DNA of 49,291 bases from an uncultured Spirochaetota bacterium (GTDB lineage Bacteria > Spirochaetota > Spirochaetia > JAFGXN01). The notes beneath the pieces are model-generated. The model saw nothing but the letters and a program-made list of their open reading frames with translations. It made no database searches and had not been told where the DNA came from. Shown here one piece after another: positions 24,753-32,401 of this stretch. A program made the translations under genes and the position numbers. The stretch lies in the NCBI GenBank assembly GCA_944388995.1, contig CALXKN010000013.1:1-49291 (forward strand). Reading direction: 5' to 3'. Numbering within the stretch: position 1 is the stretch's first letter; each line of letters begins with the position of its first letter.

Positions 24753-25643
24753 ATGCTCAATCGTGCCCTTCTGACATTTCTTTGCGCCGCAGAAAGCGGC
24801 AGTTTTACGGCGGCGTCGGAAAAACTGAATACAACGCCTGCGTCGGTGATGCACCAAGTCAACAATTTAGAGTGGGAGCTCGGTTTGACATTGTTTGAAC
24901 GAAGACCGTCCGGAGTCTCGCTGACCTCCGCAGGCCGGCTGATTTACGACGAAGGGAAACGGCTCGTTTCGGAAACGGAAGCCGTTATCTCCCGAGCCAA
25001 ACAGGTTGACGGAAAACGTTCTTTTATCGTACGCGTCGGAACGTCGCTTCTGAATCCGGTTCAGGGGCTGACAGAATTGAGAGAGAAAATCGACGACGAA
25101 CGCTTTCAAATCAAAATTGTTCCGTTTGAAGACGACCGCACCACCATGCTCTCCGTTATTTCATCACTCGGAAAGAAATTTGATTTTTTGGTCGGACCGT
25201 GCGGTTCGCAGGCGTACGCGCGCCGCTGCCGTTTTCTGATTTTGGGATACGATGATGTGTGTGTCGCCGTCGCCCGTTCTCACCGACTGGCAGGAGCTGA
25301 ACGAATTGCGCCCGAAGATTTAAACGGGGAAGCGCTTTTGATGTGCAGACGGGGCGACGCTCCCGTTTTGGACGAACTCAGAGATTTTTTGAGAGAAAAA
25401 TATCCGCAAATCCGCATTGTCGATCTGCCGCACTACTACGATGCTGAAGTTTTTAACACCTGTGAACACTCCGGCAGCGTTCTGTTGACGCTCAGCATTT
25501 GGAAAGATGTTCATCCGGCACTGGTGACCATTCCAGTCGATTGGGAATTTCGCATTCCGCGCGGATTGATGCATGCCGAACACCCCAGCGAAGCTGCCGC
25601 CGCCTTTTTAAAAGCCGCCAAAAAGGTTCTAAAGACTCCGTAA
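24753..25643 (+). CDS. LysR-family transcriptional regulator
   Basis: 296 residues. N-terminal winged helix (residues 1-60) with AAESGSFTAASEKLNTTPASVMHQVNNLE and the wing LFERRPSGVSLTSAG; the effector-binding periplasmic-binding-protein-like domain follows (about 90-290). Divergently oriented from two aldo/keto reductases, so these are the likely targets. Effector unknown; an aldehyde or electrophile is plausible by context. The ATG has only a weak RBS. Confidence 0.9.
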   Translation: MLNRALLTFLCAAESGSFTAASEKLNTTPASVMHQVNNLEWELGLTLFERRPSGVSLTSAGRLIYDEGKRLVSETEAVISRAKQVDGKRSFIVRVGTSLLNPVQGLTELREKIDDERFQIKIVPFEDDRTTMLSVISSLGKKFDFLVGPCGSQAYARRCRFLILGYDDVCVAVARSHRLAGAERIAPEDLNGEALLMCRRGDAPVLDELRDFLREKYPQIRIVDLPHYYDAEVFNTCEHSGSVLLTLSIWKDVHPALVTIPVDWEFRIPRGLMHAEHPSEAAAAFLKAAKKVLKTP

Positions 25644-25744
25644 CAGTCATTCTCTTTTGCTATCAAAAACAATAGATAACAAGCATTTGCCTTTTTTGCC
25701 GATTCTGATTATGATTAAGAATAATAATCGGAGGTTTCGCTGCC

Positions 25745-26212
25745 ATGAACCGAATAACAGTTTCCCTGCTGATTTTTTGCGTTTTGCAGAGTGCTTCATG
25801 CGAAGAAAATCGACCGATTCAAACAATCGGTTCAAACGGAGAATCTATGATCATCGGTGTGACTGCCGGAGGAAAAACGGTAACTGTAAAACTTGAAGAA
25901 AACGAGGCGGCGCAGGAATTGATTCGTCGGCTTCAGGAAGATGAAATCACCTGTACCGTCGACGATTACGGCGGATTTGAAAAAGTCGGACCGCTCGGAT
26001 TTGATTTGCCTCGAAACGACTCCCGAACAAACGTTTGTTCGGGCGATATTGTTCTCTATTCCGGTAATCAAATCGTTCTGTTTTACGGAAACAACAGTTG
26101 GTCGTATACCCGCCTCGGGCGTGCCGAAGACGTTTCTCAAGATGAATGGATGGATTTTTTGTCCGCCGGCGCAGGAGAAATTGAAATCACTCTCAGTTTG
26201 ATTTCAGAGTAA
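25745..26212 (+). CDS. Lipoprotein with cyclophilin-like domain
   Basis: 155 residues. Lipobox LQSASC (Cys about residue 19) predicts a lipid-anchored protein. The remaining ~130 residues match the cyclophilin-like family that includes small flavin- or redox-associated proteins: a VKLEENEAAQEL stretch, DYGGFEKVGPLGFDLP, a GDIVLYSGNQIVLFYG strand pair and a closing ...W-Y-T-R-L-G segment. The gene lies 11 bases before a flavin-reductase-like gene, as commonly seen for this family. RBS ggagg. Confidence 0.8.
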   Translation: MNRITVSLLIFCVLQSASCEENRPIQTIGSNGESMIIGVTAGGKTVTVKLEENEAAQELIRRLQEDEITCTVDDYGGFEKVGPLGFDLPRNDSRTNVCSGDIVLYSGNQIVLFYGNNSWSYTRLGRAEDVSQDEWMDFLSAGAGEIEITLSLISE

Positions 26213-26223
26213 AGGAGAATAAA

Positions 26224-26847
26224 ATGAAGGTCCTTTTGTTTAACGGAAGCAGCCGACCGACCGGCTGCACATTTACGGCACTGTCAGAAGTGGCAAAAAT
26301 TTTGAACAGCGAAGGTATCGAAACGGAAATTCTGCAATCCGGAAACGGCGCTTTCCGAGACTGCATTGCCTGCGGTTTCTGCGCTCAGAACAACCGCTGC
26401 GTTTTTAATGATGATGTTGTCAACGAATGGACGCAGAAAGCCGAAAAAGCTGACGGTTTCGTTTTTGGTTCGCCAGTGTATTACGCCCATCCTTCCGGAC
26501 GCATTCTTTCGCTGATGGACAGAATGTTCTACTCCCGCGGCTCAATCTTCGCCGGTAAACCGGGAGCCGTTGTCGTTTCCGCTCGCCGCGCCGGCACAAC
26601 CGCCTCTCTCGATGTACTGGCAAAGCACCTTACCATCAATCAAATGCCGCTGGTCTCTTCCACTTACTGGACAATGGTTCACGGCAATACGCCGGATGAA
26701 GTACGCCGCGACGCCGAAGGACTGCAAACCATGCGCAACCTCGGACGAAACATGGCGCGGCTTTTAAACGCGATAAAAGCGGGCAACGAGGCGGGGTTAA
26801 AAGCGCCTGAAACAGAAAAAGGCGCGCGGACGAATTTTATCCGATAA
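26224..26847 (+). CDS. Flavodoxin-fold NADPH-FMN reductase / iron-sulfur flavoprotein-like
   Basis: 207 residues. FMN-binding loop NGSSRPTGCT near 8-17, a Cys cluster CIACGFC...C (about 48-60) and FGSPVYYAHPSG near 80 identify a member of the FMN reductase/iron-sulfur flavoprotein superfamily. The Cys pattern may hold a [4Fe-4S] cluster, or serve as redox thiols. Cytoplasmic. RBS aaaggag. Probably co-transcribed with the cyclophilin-like lipoprotein and convergent with the Rrf2-type regulator. Confidence 0.85.
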   Translation: MKVLLFNGSSRPTGCTFTALSEVAKILNSEGIETEILQSGNGAFRDCIACGFCAQNNRCVFNDDVVNEWTQKAEKADGFVFGSPVYYAHPSGRILSLMDRMFYSRGSIFAGKPGAVVVSARRAGTTASLDVLAKHLTINQMPLVSSTYWTMVHGNTPDEVRRDAEGLQTMRNLGRNMARLLNAIKAGNEAGLKAPETEKGARTNFIR

Positions 26848-26889
26848 GAATCAAAGCGGCCGCCGAGGCGGAAGCGTCGTGATTGCGAA

Positions 26890-27327
26890 TCATTCACCAT
26901 TGACGCAGCGGAGGATTTCGCCCCGAAGATCACCGATAGTAAATTCGCGCATTTTATCTTCCATTACCTGTTGAATGGCGAGAAGTTTTTGATCCAGCAG
27001 TGCGTGGATATTTCTGCCGACAGGACAGGAAGGATTCGGATTTTCATGAAAGCGGAACAGCGTATTGTTTTCCACGGACTCCACAGCGCGGTAAACATCA
27101 TAAAACGTGATTTCTTCCGGAGGACGGACCAATTCAATTCCGCCCGTTCCGCGCGCCACGGAAATCAGCCCGGAACGGGAAAGCTGTCCGAGAATTTTCC
27201 GTACAATCACCGGATTTGTGTTGATACTGGCGGCAAGAAAATCGCTTGTCACTTTGTATTTCCCGCTAAACGCTTCAACGCAGGCAAAAATATGCAGGGC
27301 TACGGTAAAACGTGTTGAAATCTGCAC
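26890..27327 (-). CDS. Rrf2-family transcriptional regulator
   Basis: 145 residues from a GTG at 27327 with RBS acggagg; longer in-frame starts upstream have no such site. Winged helix: ISTRFTVALHIF, then SDFLAASINTNPVIVRKILGQLSRSGLIS with the wing ARGTGGIELVRP. Only one cysteine (NPSCPVG, about 98) lies in the region where IscR/NsrR have three, so an Fe-S cluster of the usual type is unlikely; this resembles YwnA-like or single-Cys redox sensors. Likely controls neighbouring redox genes. Confidence 0.85.
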   Translation of the reverse strand: MQISTRFTVALHIFACVEAFSGKYKVTSDFLAASINTNPVIVRKILGQLSRSGLISVARGTGGIELVRPPEEITFYDVYRAVESVENNTLFRFHENPNPSCPVGRNIHALLDQKLLAIQQVMEDKMREFTIGDLRGEILRCVNGE

Positions 27328-27619
27328 AGCAAACCTCCGTATCCATTTTACTCTTTTTTCCGACTTTGCCAAGTTTTGCCGAAAAATTCTTGGAAGAAAA
27401 CTTTTTTCTCGACGAAGCGCGGTGATAAAAAGCACACCGTGCAGTGTCTTGAGGAGACAGAGGTAAAATACGGTTCTTGTGCTTCTATTCAACAAGAAAA
27501 TCCGTTTATGCGTTCAGAAAGGGGCTTTTGCGACGCAAAAAAGCGGTGCGGAAGAGTGCCGCACCGTTGAAGAAATGAAACCGATTCCTTCACATTTCGA
27601 AGAAAACAGTCTGTTCCGT
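27328..27619. other. Intergenic region without a gene
   Basis: Between the Rrf2 gene start and the MBL-like gene stop. Apart from the terminator at 27537-27566 I see no gene or clear regulatory motif; short frames here lack start signals. Confidence 0.6.
27537..27566 (-). terminator. Terminator of the MBL-like gene
   Basis: An 8-bp stem CGGTGCGG/CCGCACCG (27544-27566) with a 7-base loop is followed on the minus strand by CTTTTTT (complement of 27537-27543). Confidence 0.75.
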
Positions 27620-28420
27620 TCAGCTGCCAAAGAAAAATCCGGCTGTCATTTCCAGATAGTTTTCTCCGGCGTATCCCGGGAAGCGTCTTTTCATTTCTGT
27701 CAAAAATGAAGACTTATCCGTACATTGGGAAGCAGCTGCCTTCAGATCTTTTAAGTAAGCGATTTTCGTTTCCGCATCTTTCAAATCTTCCGGTGTGTAG
27801 TGAGATGTCAGAATCAGCGTGTATCCCTTTTTTTGGAAATCTTCAAGCTGCGCTATCATCGCATCGGCGTGATCAGCTCCGACTACAATTGAATGGCAGT
27901 CGTGTCCGAGCATGTGCGTGTAAACTGCATGGATCTCCGGAATTTCTACGTCAAACGCATCCTGTGTCGGAGAAATGAGAAAGTCGATACCGCACAGCGT
28001 GATTTTCCCTGCCGAAATCACGTCCGTGATCTCATGCGGTTTTTCGTCAAAAGCCGCGCCAAACGCCTGCGTAAAGCCGTCGACAATCGCTTTTCCACCG
28101 CCTGAGGTTCCGTACTTCACGGCATTCTGTGTCGCGTATTTGCGCACACCGGGCAAATACGTTCCGCCTGCCATGTGATACGATATCAACATCGCTTCAA
28201 CCGCAATATTCCGCTGAGCAAAATACCCGGTCAGTTCTTTGTAATTGTCAAAAAAGCACGGAGATTCCAAGGCAACCGCCTTCCCCTCTTTTTCGAAAAA
28301 GAACACCTCGTCGTTGATTGCGTCGTTGGTCCGATACGCATGCAGCCGCACAGTAGCGAAATCATACACATCCATCGCCCCTTTTTCCAGGACAATTTTT
28401 TCACAAGAATTTTTTTTCAT
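27620..28420 (-). CDS. MBL-fold-like protein lacking the usual metal motif
   Basis: 266 residues. The pattern of N-terminal strands (VFFFEKEGKAVALESPCFFDN), central Gly loop, TLCGIDFLISPTQDAFDVEIPEI and a late TSHYTPED suggests a metallo-beta-lactamase fold. The HxHxDH motif is replaced by SYHMAGGTYLPG, so a zinc hydrolase is doubtful. Role unknown. The divergent region upstream holds two 19-bp palindromes shared with the macrodomain relic. RBS not clear; the start is the first Met. Confidence 0.65.
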   Translation of the reverse strand: MKKNSCEKIVLEKGAMDVYDFATVRLHAYRTNDAINDEVFFFEKEGKAVALESPCFFDNYKELTGYFAQRNIAVEAMLISYHMAGGTYLPGVRKYATQNAVKYGTSGGGKAIVDGFTQAFGAAFDEKPHEITDVISAGKITLCGIDFLISPTQDAFDVEIPEIHAVYTHMLGHDCHSIVVGADHADAMIAQLEDFQKKGYTLILTSHYTPEDLKDAETKIAYLKDLKAAASQCTDKSSFLTEMKRRFPGYAGENYLEMTAGFFFGS

Positions 28421-28444
28421 CTCTTGCCCCCAAATAAAATTTAG

Positions 28445-28505
28445 TGTAACATCAAGTATTACAACAACAATGTAACGCGGTTTTGCTGTAATGTCAATAG
28501 TTACA
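28445..28505. promoter_or_regulatory. Pair of 19-bp palindromic sites TGTAA-N9-TTACA
   Basis: TGTAACATCAAGTATTACA (28445-28463) and TGTAATGTCAATAGTTACA (28487-28505) have the same arms and a similar core. They start 42 bp apart, about four helical turns. A further half-site TGTAAC is at 28471. They lie between divergent genes, as expected for a shared operator of a dimeric repressor. Confidence 0.6.
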
Positions 28506-28565
28506 ATAAAAATTTAATAAATTTCCGAAAGGGAAAATTTAGAGAAAATACTAAAGGAGAAATGT

Positions 28566-28880
28566 ATGACGCAGGAAGAACGACTCGATTTTCTCATCAG
28601 CCAACTGCTGTGCGAATCGGCGGAATACAAAGACATTCCGGTTCCCACAGCACAGGAGGAGAAGCGGCGGCTTTTGCGCGCGCTCATGAACGTGCGCCCG
28701 CCGCGCCCTGCAAGCGATGAATTTCTTCGCGTGCAGGATGAGTACCTGAAGGAGCGCCTTACCGAACGCGGCGGCATGACAACTCTCAAAGATTTGTCTC
28801 CGAGCGCAGGCGGTTGTTATCGGGGCGGGAGCAGGACTTTCCACAGCCGCCGGATTCACTTACAGCGGCAAGCGGTTTAA
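28566..28880 (+). pseudogene. Macrodomain protein-ADP-ribose hydrolase N-terminus fused to relic
   Basis: The first ~80 residues (RLDFLISQLLCESAEYKDIP, LRALMNVRPPRPAS, DEFLRVQDEYLKERL) match the N-terminal extension of macrodomain protein-ADP-ribose hydrolases. The macro domain itself is missing. After LKDLSPSAGG the frame runs into the start of a sirtuin gene in the wrong frame and stops at 28880. It therefore looks like the left edge of a deletion. RBS aaaggag. A short product could be made but should be inactive. Confidence 0.8.
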
Positions 28881-28881
28881 G
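28813..28881 (+). pseudogene. SirTM-type sirtuin N-terminal fragment
   Basis: In the +1 frame relative to the macrodomain relic, 23 codons encode VVIGAGAGLSTAAGFTYSG followed by KRFK, the NAD-binding start of macrodomain-linked sirtuins (SirTM). After that the similarity stops, although the frame stays open to 29019. The rest of the sirtuin is absent. Confidence 0.75.
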
Positions 28882-28987
28882 CGAACGGTAAGCCTCTCTG
28901 ACATTCGCCGCTTGCTTATGCCTTCTCCATTTGTATCGCAGATGACAGGCGCTCGAAGAACTTTACACAAGCCCTCCCCTTTCCGCA

Positions 28988-29016
28988 TTGACCGGCATCG
29001 TATACGGATGTATAAT
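28988..29016 (+). promoter_or_regulatory. Promoter of the alkA-ogt operon
   Basis: TTGACC (28988-28993), 17 bases, TATAAT (29011-29016). The predicted start is near 29023, giving a leader of about 12 bases with RBS aaggag. Confidence 0.85.
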
Positions 29017-29034
29017 TGAGGCAAGGAGATAAAA

Positions 29035-29679
29035 GTGTTTTTCGTTTACGGCGAGAAGGAAACGGAGTATTTGAAGAGCCGCGATACGAAACTGGGAGAA
29101 GTCATCGACCGAATCGGTCACATCGAACGGGAAACAGACGGCGACCTTTTTTCAGCGGCGGCGCATCACATTATCGGACAGCAGATTTCCAACAAGGCGC
29201 TGGCGACCGTTTGGGGACGAATGTGCTGCGGATTGGGAGAGGTGACGCCCGAAACGGTAGCTGCCGCCGATACGCAGACGCTGCGTTCCTTCGGAATGTC
29301 GCAGCGCAAAGCCGAATACATCCGCGAGTTTGCTGAAAAAATTGTCGGAGGCGAATTTGATTTGAATGAAACCGCTCGAATGAATGACGAAGAAGCGATC
29401 CGCCGCCTCACCTCATTGAAAGGAATCGGCGTGTGGACAGCGGAGATGATTCTGCTGTTCTGCCTTCAGCGGTCTGACATTTTCAGTTTCGGCGACGCAG
29501 CTATTCAACGCGGTGTACGCATGGTTTACAACTGCGATAAAGTCGAACGGCAATTTTTCAAAACACTGCGGGAACGGTTTTCACCGTACGGAAGCACAGC
29601 CTCTCTCTACTTTTGGGCTGTCGCCGGCGGAGCGCTGCCTGATCTGCGCGATCCGGCGCTGACGGAAAAGGAGGCGTAA
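29035..29679 (+). CDS. DNA-3-methyladenine glycosylase (AlkA-like)
   Basis: 214 residues from a GTG at 29035 with RBS aaggag. HhH-GPD fold: AAHHIIGQQISNKAL (about 42-56), the helix-hairpin-helix LTSLKGIGVWTAEMILLF (about 126-143) and the catalytic-position Asp in FSFGDAAIQRG. Removes alkylated purines in base excision repair. No N-terminal AlkA domain, so it is the short type. One-base overlap with the alkyltransferase gene; together they form an alkylation-repair operon. Confidence 0.92.
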   Translation: MFFVYGEKETEYLKSRDTKLGEVIDRIGHIERETDGDLFSAAAHHIIGQQISNKALATVWGRMCCGLGEVTPETVAAADTQTLRSFGMSQRKAEYIREFAEKIVGGEFDLNETARMNDEEAIRRLTSLKGIGVWTAEMILLFCLQRSDIFSFGDAAIQRGVRMVYNCDKVERQFFKTLRERFSPYGSTASLYFWAVAGGALPDLRDPALTEKEA

Positions 29680-30185
29680 TGCATTTTACCTGTAAAATTC
29701 AAACTCCGCTCGGAGAGATGCTGGCAGCTTCCGACGGAAGCGCTTTGACCGGATTGTGGTTTGAAGGACAAAAACACTTTGCCGCCGGTTTGAATCTTCC
29801 CGGCGAAGCAAAAAAACTCCCGCTTTTTGACGAAGTCAAACGGCAGCTGGAGGATTACTTTAACGGTTCGCTGCGGCGCTTTTCCGTTGCGCTGCGCCCG
29901 CACGGCACACCGTTTTGTCAAAGCGTCTGGCATCTTTTGGAAGAGCTTGCCTACGGAAAAACCGTCGCCTACGGAGAACTGGCTGCCCGCCTGAACGCCG
30001 AAGCAAACAGAAAAACCTCCGCTCGGGCAGTTGGAACCGCTGTCGGCCTCAATCCGATTTCGATTATCATTCCCTGCCACCGTGTTGTCGGAGCCGGCGG
30101 CAAACTCACCGGTTACGCCGGCGGTCTTGAACGCAAGCGCAGCCTTTTAAAAATCGAAGGAGTCAGACTCGAAACGCTCAAATAA
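29679..30185 (+). CDS. ogt: Methylated-DNA-[protein]-cysteine S-methyltransferase
   Basis: 168 residues. Active-site motif IPCHRVVG (Cys about 131) accepts the methyl group from O6-methylguanine or O4-methylthymine in a suicide reaction. The helix-turn-helix segment VAYGELAARLN and the closing LTGYAGGLERKRSLL are conserved. No AdaA-like N-terminal regulatory domain. ATG overlaps the stop of the glycosylase gene (TAATG), so translation is coupled. Confidence 0.95.
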   Translation: MHFTCKIQTPLGEMLAASDGSALTGLWFEGQKHFAAGLNLPGEAKKLPLFDEVKRQLEDYFNGSLRRFSVALRPHGTPFCQSVWHLLEELAYGKTVAYGELAARLNAEANRKTSARAVGTAVGLNPISIIIPCHRVVGAGGKLTGYAGGLERKRSLLKIEGVRLETLK

Positions 30186-30228
30186 CAATGCGCAGCTCTA
30201 TCGTTTTCAATAGCAATTACAGCGATTT

Positions 30229-30372
30229 TTAATCCCCGAACAGGCGAATTCCGGCAAACACACGAGAAAGCCGCTCTTCGTCAAACGGAAGGTATTCGGC
30301 AATTGTCAGCCCGATCATTTCAGCGTGCGTGTCAATCAGGTGCAGCACCTGCTCGAGTTTTTCCGTCGTCAT
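30229..30372 (-). pseudogene. Arginase-family C-terminal fragment
   Basis: 47 residues (TTEKLEQVLHLID, then GLTIAEYLPFDEERLSRVFAG) match the last helix-strand-helix of arginase/agmatinase-family proteins. The metal-binding core is missing. It begins in a different frame within the end of the CAT-like relic, showing a deletion junction near 30375. Confidence 0.6.
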
Positions 30373-30622
30373 TTTCCCGGTGCATATGCAGAAGCGGATA
30401 GGGATTGCCTTGTTCGTCTCGCTCTGTTCGTTTGTATACCTGAAAACCCATGATACAGTAATCGAGCAGCATATTGAATTTCAGTTTCCTTTTTCTGCTG
30501 ACCTTGATTATATTTGTAACATCAAATGTTTTGAAGAAAGTGACCATTGGGTTTGGCGCCTTCATCCAAAGTTTATACGCCGCTGCTCTGTCGGTGTCTT
30601 TTGGATTTACTTCTTTTGGCAT
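30332..30622 (-). pseudogene. CatA-like O-acetyltransferase N-terminal fragment
   Basis: The first ~55 residues (MPKEVNPKDTDRAAAYKLWM, APNPMVTFFKTFDVTNI, RKLKFNMLLDYCI) match the N-terminus of chloramphenicol-acetyltransferase-like proteins. The catalytic His region and the rest of the ~210-residue protein are missing; the remaining 40 residues are unrelated and run into the arginase relic. An overlapping 23-codon frame with a good RBS (aaggag, near 30685) precedes it. Confidence 0.7.
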
Positions 30623-30780
30623 ACCGCTGTCCTGTTGTCATATTTTTGAATGTGAATCACGATCATGCGCTTAAGCATATAAAACTCCTTGTATTCCTTC
30701 TTGTAATCAAATGCTATTTTCTTTCTTTTTGTCAAGCAGTCGTGTCAGCGCATTGGCTTTTCAATTAAACAACCGAAAAG

Positions 30781-31527
30781 TTAATAGTGTTTGACAATGG
30801 CGCGTAATTCATTTGCATAGAGATCGGAGCGGTTAATGGAAAACTCTCCGTGGTGCATCGCCGGAAGGATATGCAAACTGCTTTTTTCCAGCGTCTCATG
30901 GAGCTTTTTTGCAGAAAGCAAGATCCGTTTGTTTTCCCTCCGACCGACAAACAAATGGATTTCCGCAGTACACTCTCCAAGAGATTTCTTTATGCAATAC
31001 ACAGAGCTTTCTTGTAAAAACGCAATCATATTTTGTTTCGTTATAGCGCAGGTATCTTGATAATAATCATTGAACAATTCAGGCTTTATTCGGAGTGAAC
31101 GAAATTGCAGTTTTGAAAACCATCTTTGCCGAATCAATCCATAACAGCTTCCAAACACCGGTTTGATCAACGAATCGGTTAGTTTAGATGGAACGACCGC
31201 TGCGCTCTCGACCATTGCAAAACGGCAAATATCTTTTCGCTGAGATAACATTTCAAGTAATATCTGCCCTCCGAGAGATAAACCGCCAATCAGCAGTACC
31301 GAACCGCCCCATTCCGCATCGATAAAAGAGATGATTTCCGCGGCATTGTCTTCGATTGTTGTGAAATTCTTATCGCTCCCTGCATGACCATCCAAGATCG
31401 GAATGATGATTCGAAAATCATTTTGAAGCCGTTCAGCCGCTTCCCGGTAATTCCACCATGACAAACCGCCGCCGTGCAGAAGAAGAATCACATCTCGATT
31501 TTGCTTTCCGTATTCTTTATATTTCAA
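30781..31527 (-). CDS. Alpha/beta hydrolase
   Basis: 248 residues from a TTG at 31527 with RBS ggagg nine bases upstream. Oxyanion loop LLLHGGGLSWWNY (about 15-27), nucleophile elbow GGLSLGG (Ser about 85) and a late His in AMHHGEF (about 224) form a plausible catalytic triad with an Asp between. Substrate unknown. No signal peptide. Codon use is like its DUF3788 neighbour and both look like an accessory insertion. Confidence 0.85.
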   Translation of the reverse strand: MKYKEYGKQNRDVILLLHGGGLSWWNYREAAERLQNDFRIIIPILDGHAGSDKNFTTIEDNAAEIISFIDAEWGGSVLLIGGLSLGGQILLEMLSQRKDICRFAMVESAAVVPSKLTDSLIKPVFGSCYGLIRQRWFSKLQFRSLRIKPELFNDYYQDTCAITKQNMIAFLQESSVYCIKKSLGECTAEIHLFVGRRENKRILLSAKKLHETLEKSSLHILPAMHHGEFSINRSDLYANELRAIVKHY

Positions 31528-31552
31528 CTTGCCACACCTCCGAAAATCAGCA

Positions 31553-31969
31553 TCATGATTTCCGATTGGGTTTTCTTTTCATAGCTAACAGTTTCATATA
31601 ATCAGCAAATTCAGAAGCATTGACCGGCTCAAACATTACCCATTTCCCATCACGATATGTCTGTGCTTCATCATATCGCCTGCAAACAGAGTCAGAAAGT
31701 GTATCTCTTATATCTTCAAATTTTGCTCTTTCGTCTTTTCCGAAAATAATCATAAAACCAACGCAATTCCTTTTTGCATATAGACTGCAAAGCGTTTTGC
31801 CACCTCTGCGGTACTTATATTCGTAAGTCCAGTTCTTACCGCCTGTGTTCCATAGCCGTTCCATATCGTATTTTTCATCAATCACCGAACACAGCTCTTG
31901 CCAAACCTCAAACAAAGGTTGTCCGAGCAATTCGTTCATAGTTGATTGAGCGGGGATGTTTTCAAGCAT
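31553..31969 (-). CDS. DUF3788-family protein
   Basis: 138 residues from ATG 31969 with RBS ggagggaacacc. The sequence matches small DUF3788 proteins (FEVWQELCSVIDEKYDMERL, W-x-YEYKYRRGGKTLCSLY, GFMIIFGKDERAKFE). These are of unknown function and frequent in accessory regions. The start codon overlaps the 3' end of the truncated SIR2 gene, so its 5' flank is at a recombination junction. Confidence 0.8.
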   Translation of the reverse strand: MLENIPAQSTMNELLGQPLFEVWQELCSVIDEKYDMERLWNTGGKNWTYEYKYRRGGKTLCSLYAKRNCVGFMIIFGKDERAKFEDIRDTLSDSVCRRYDEAQTYRDGKWVMFEPVNASEFADYMKLLAMKRKPNRKS

Positions 31970-32294
31970 GGTGTTCCCTCCGTATACCTTGATTTCCCTC
32001 ATATTTAGAAGGATTATTTAAAATATCAACAAGTACTTTCAAATCTCTTTCTTTCACTGTTTCATAAATTAATGTTTTCATTTTAGGAAAAGTGTCTTTA
32101 TATTTATCTTCTCCCAATTCATCTTCTAAGTTATTATTATCCTTATTAAATGAAGGAAATTGTGATTTTAAAGCATTATTTAAGTCGCTCATAGAAGGTA
32201 GTCCATAATCTATAGTTGCCCCAGAACCCCAAATAACAACAGGAGGATCTTTTAAATATCCCTGTATTAATCTATGAATATTATCTTTTTCCAT
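31962..32294 (-). pseudogene. Truncated SIR2-like protein
   Basis: 110 residues with RBS gaggataatt. The N-terminal VVIWGSGATIDYGLPSMSDL is the NAD-binding start of SIR2-domain proteins that act as NADase effectors in anti-phage systems. The catalytic His region and any C-terminal sensor are absent. After about residue 97 the sequence (GNQGIRREHHA) is the upstream flank of the DUF3788 gene read through a junction near 32000. AT-rich like the ATPase gene upstream, so the two came together. Confidence 0.75.
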
Positions 32295-32401
32295 AATTAT
32301 CCTCTGTATGATTTTCTTTGTGACATAATCTGTTATCTATCTTTTTATTATGAAACACATAAAAAGTTTCCATAATGCGGTTATCACATTTATCAAGAGA
32401 A

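Noticed and set aside
27376-27570. Plus-strand short ORFs between the Rrf2 and MBL-like genes
   Set aside because: No RBS, atypical composition, and they cross the terminator of the MBL-like gene.
28881-29019. Continuation of the sirtuin gene after 28881
   Set aside because: The frame stays open, but the residues after KRFK do not resemble sirtuin sequence, and the 3' part contains the alkA promoter.
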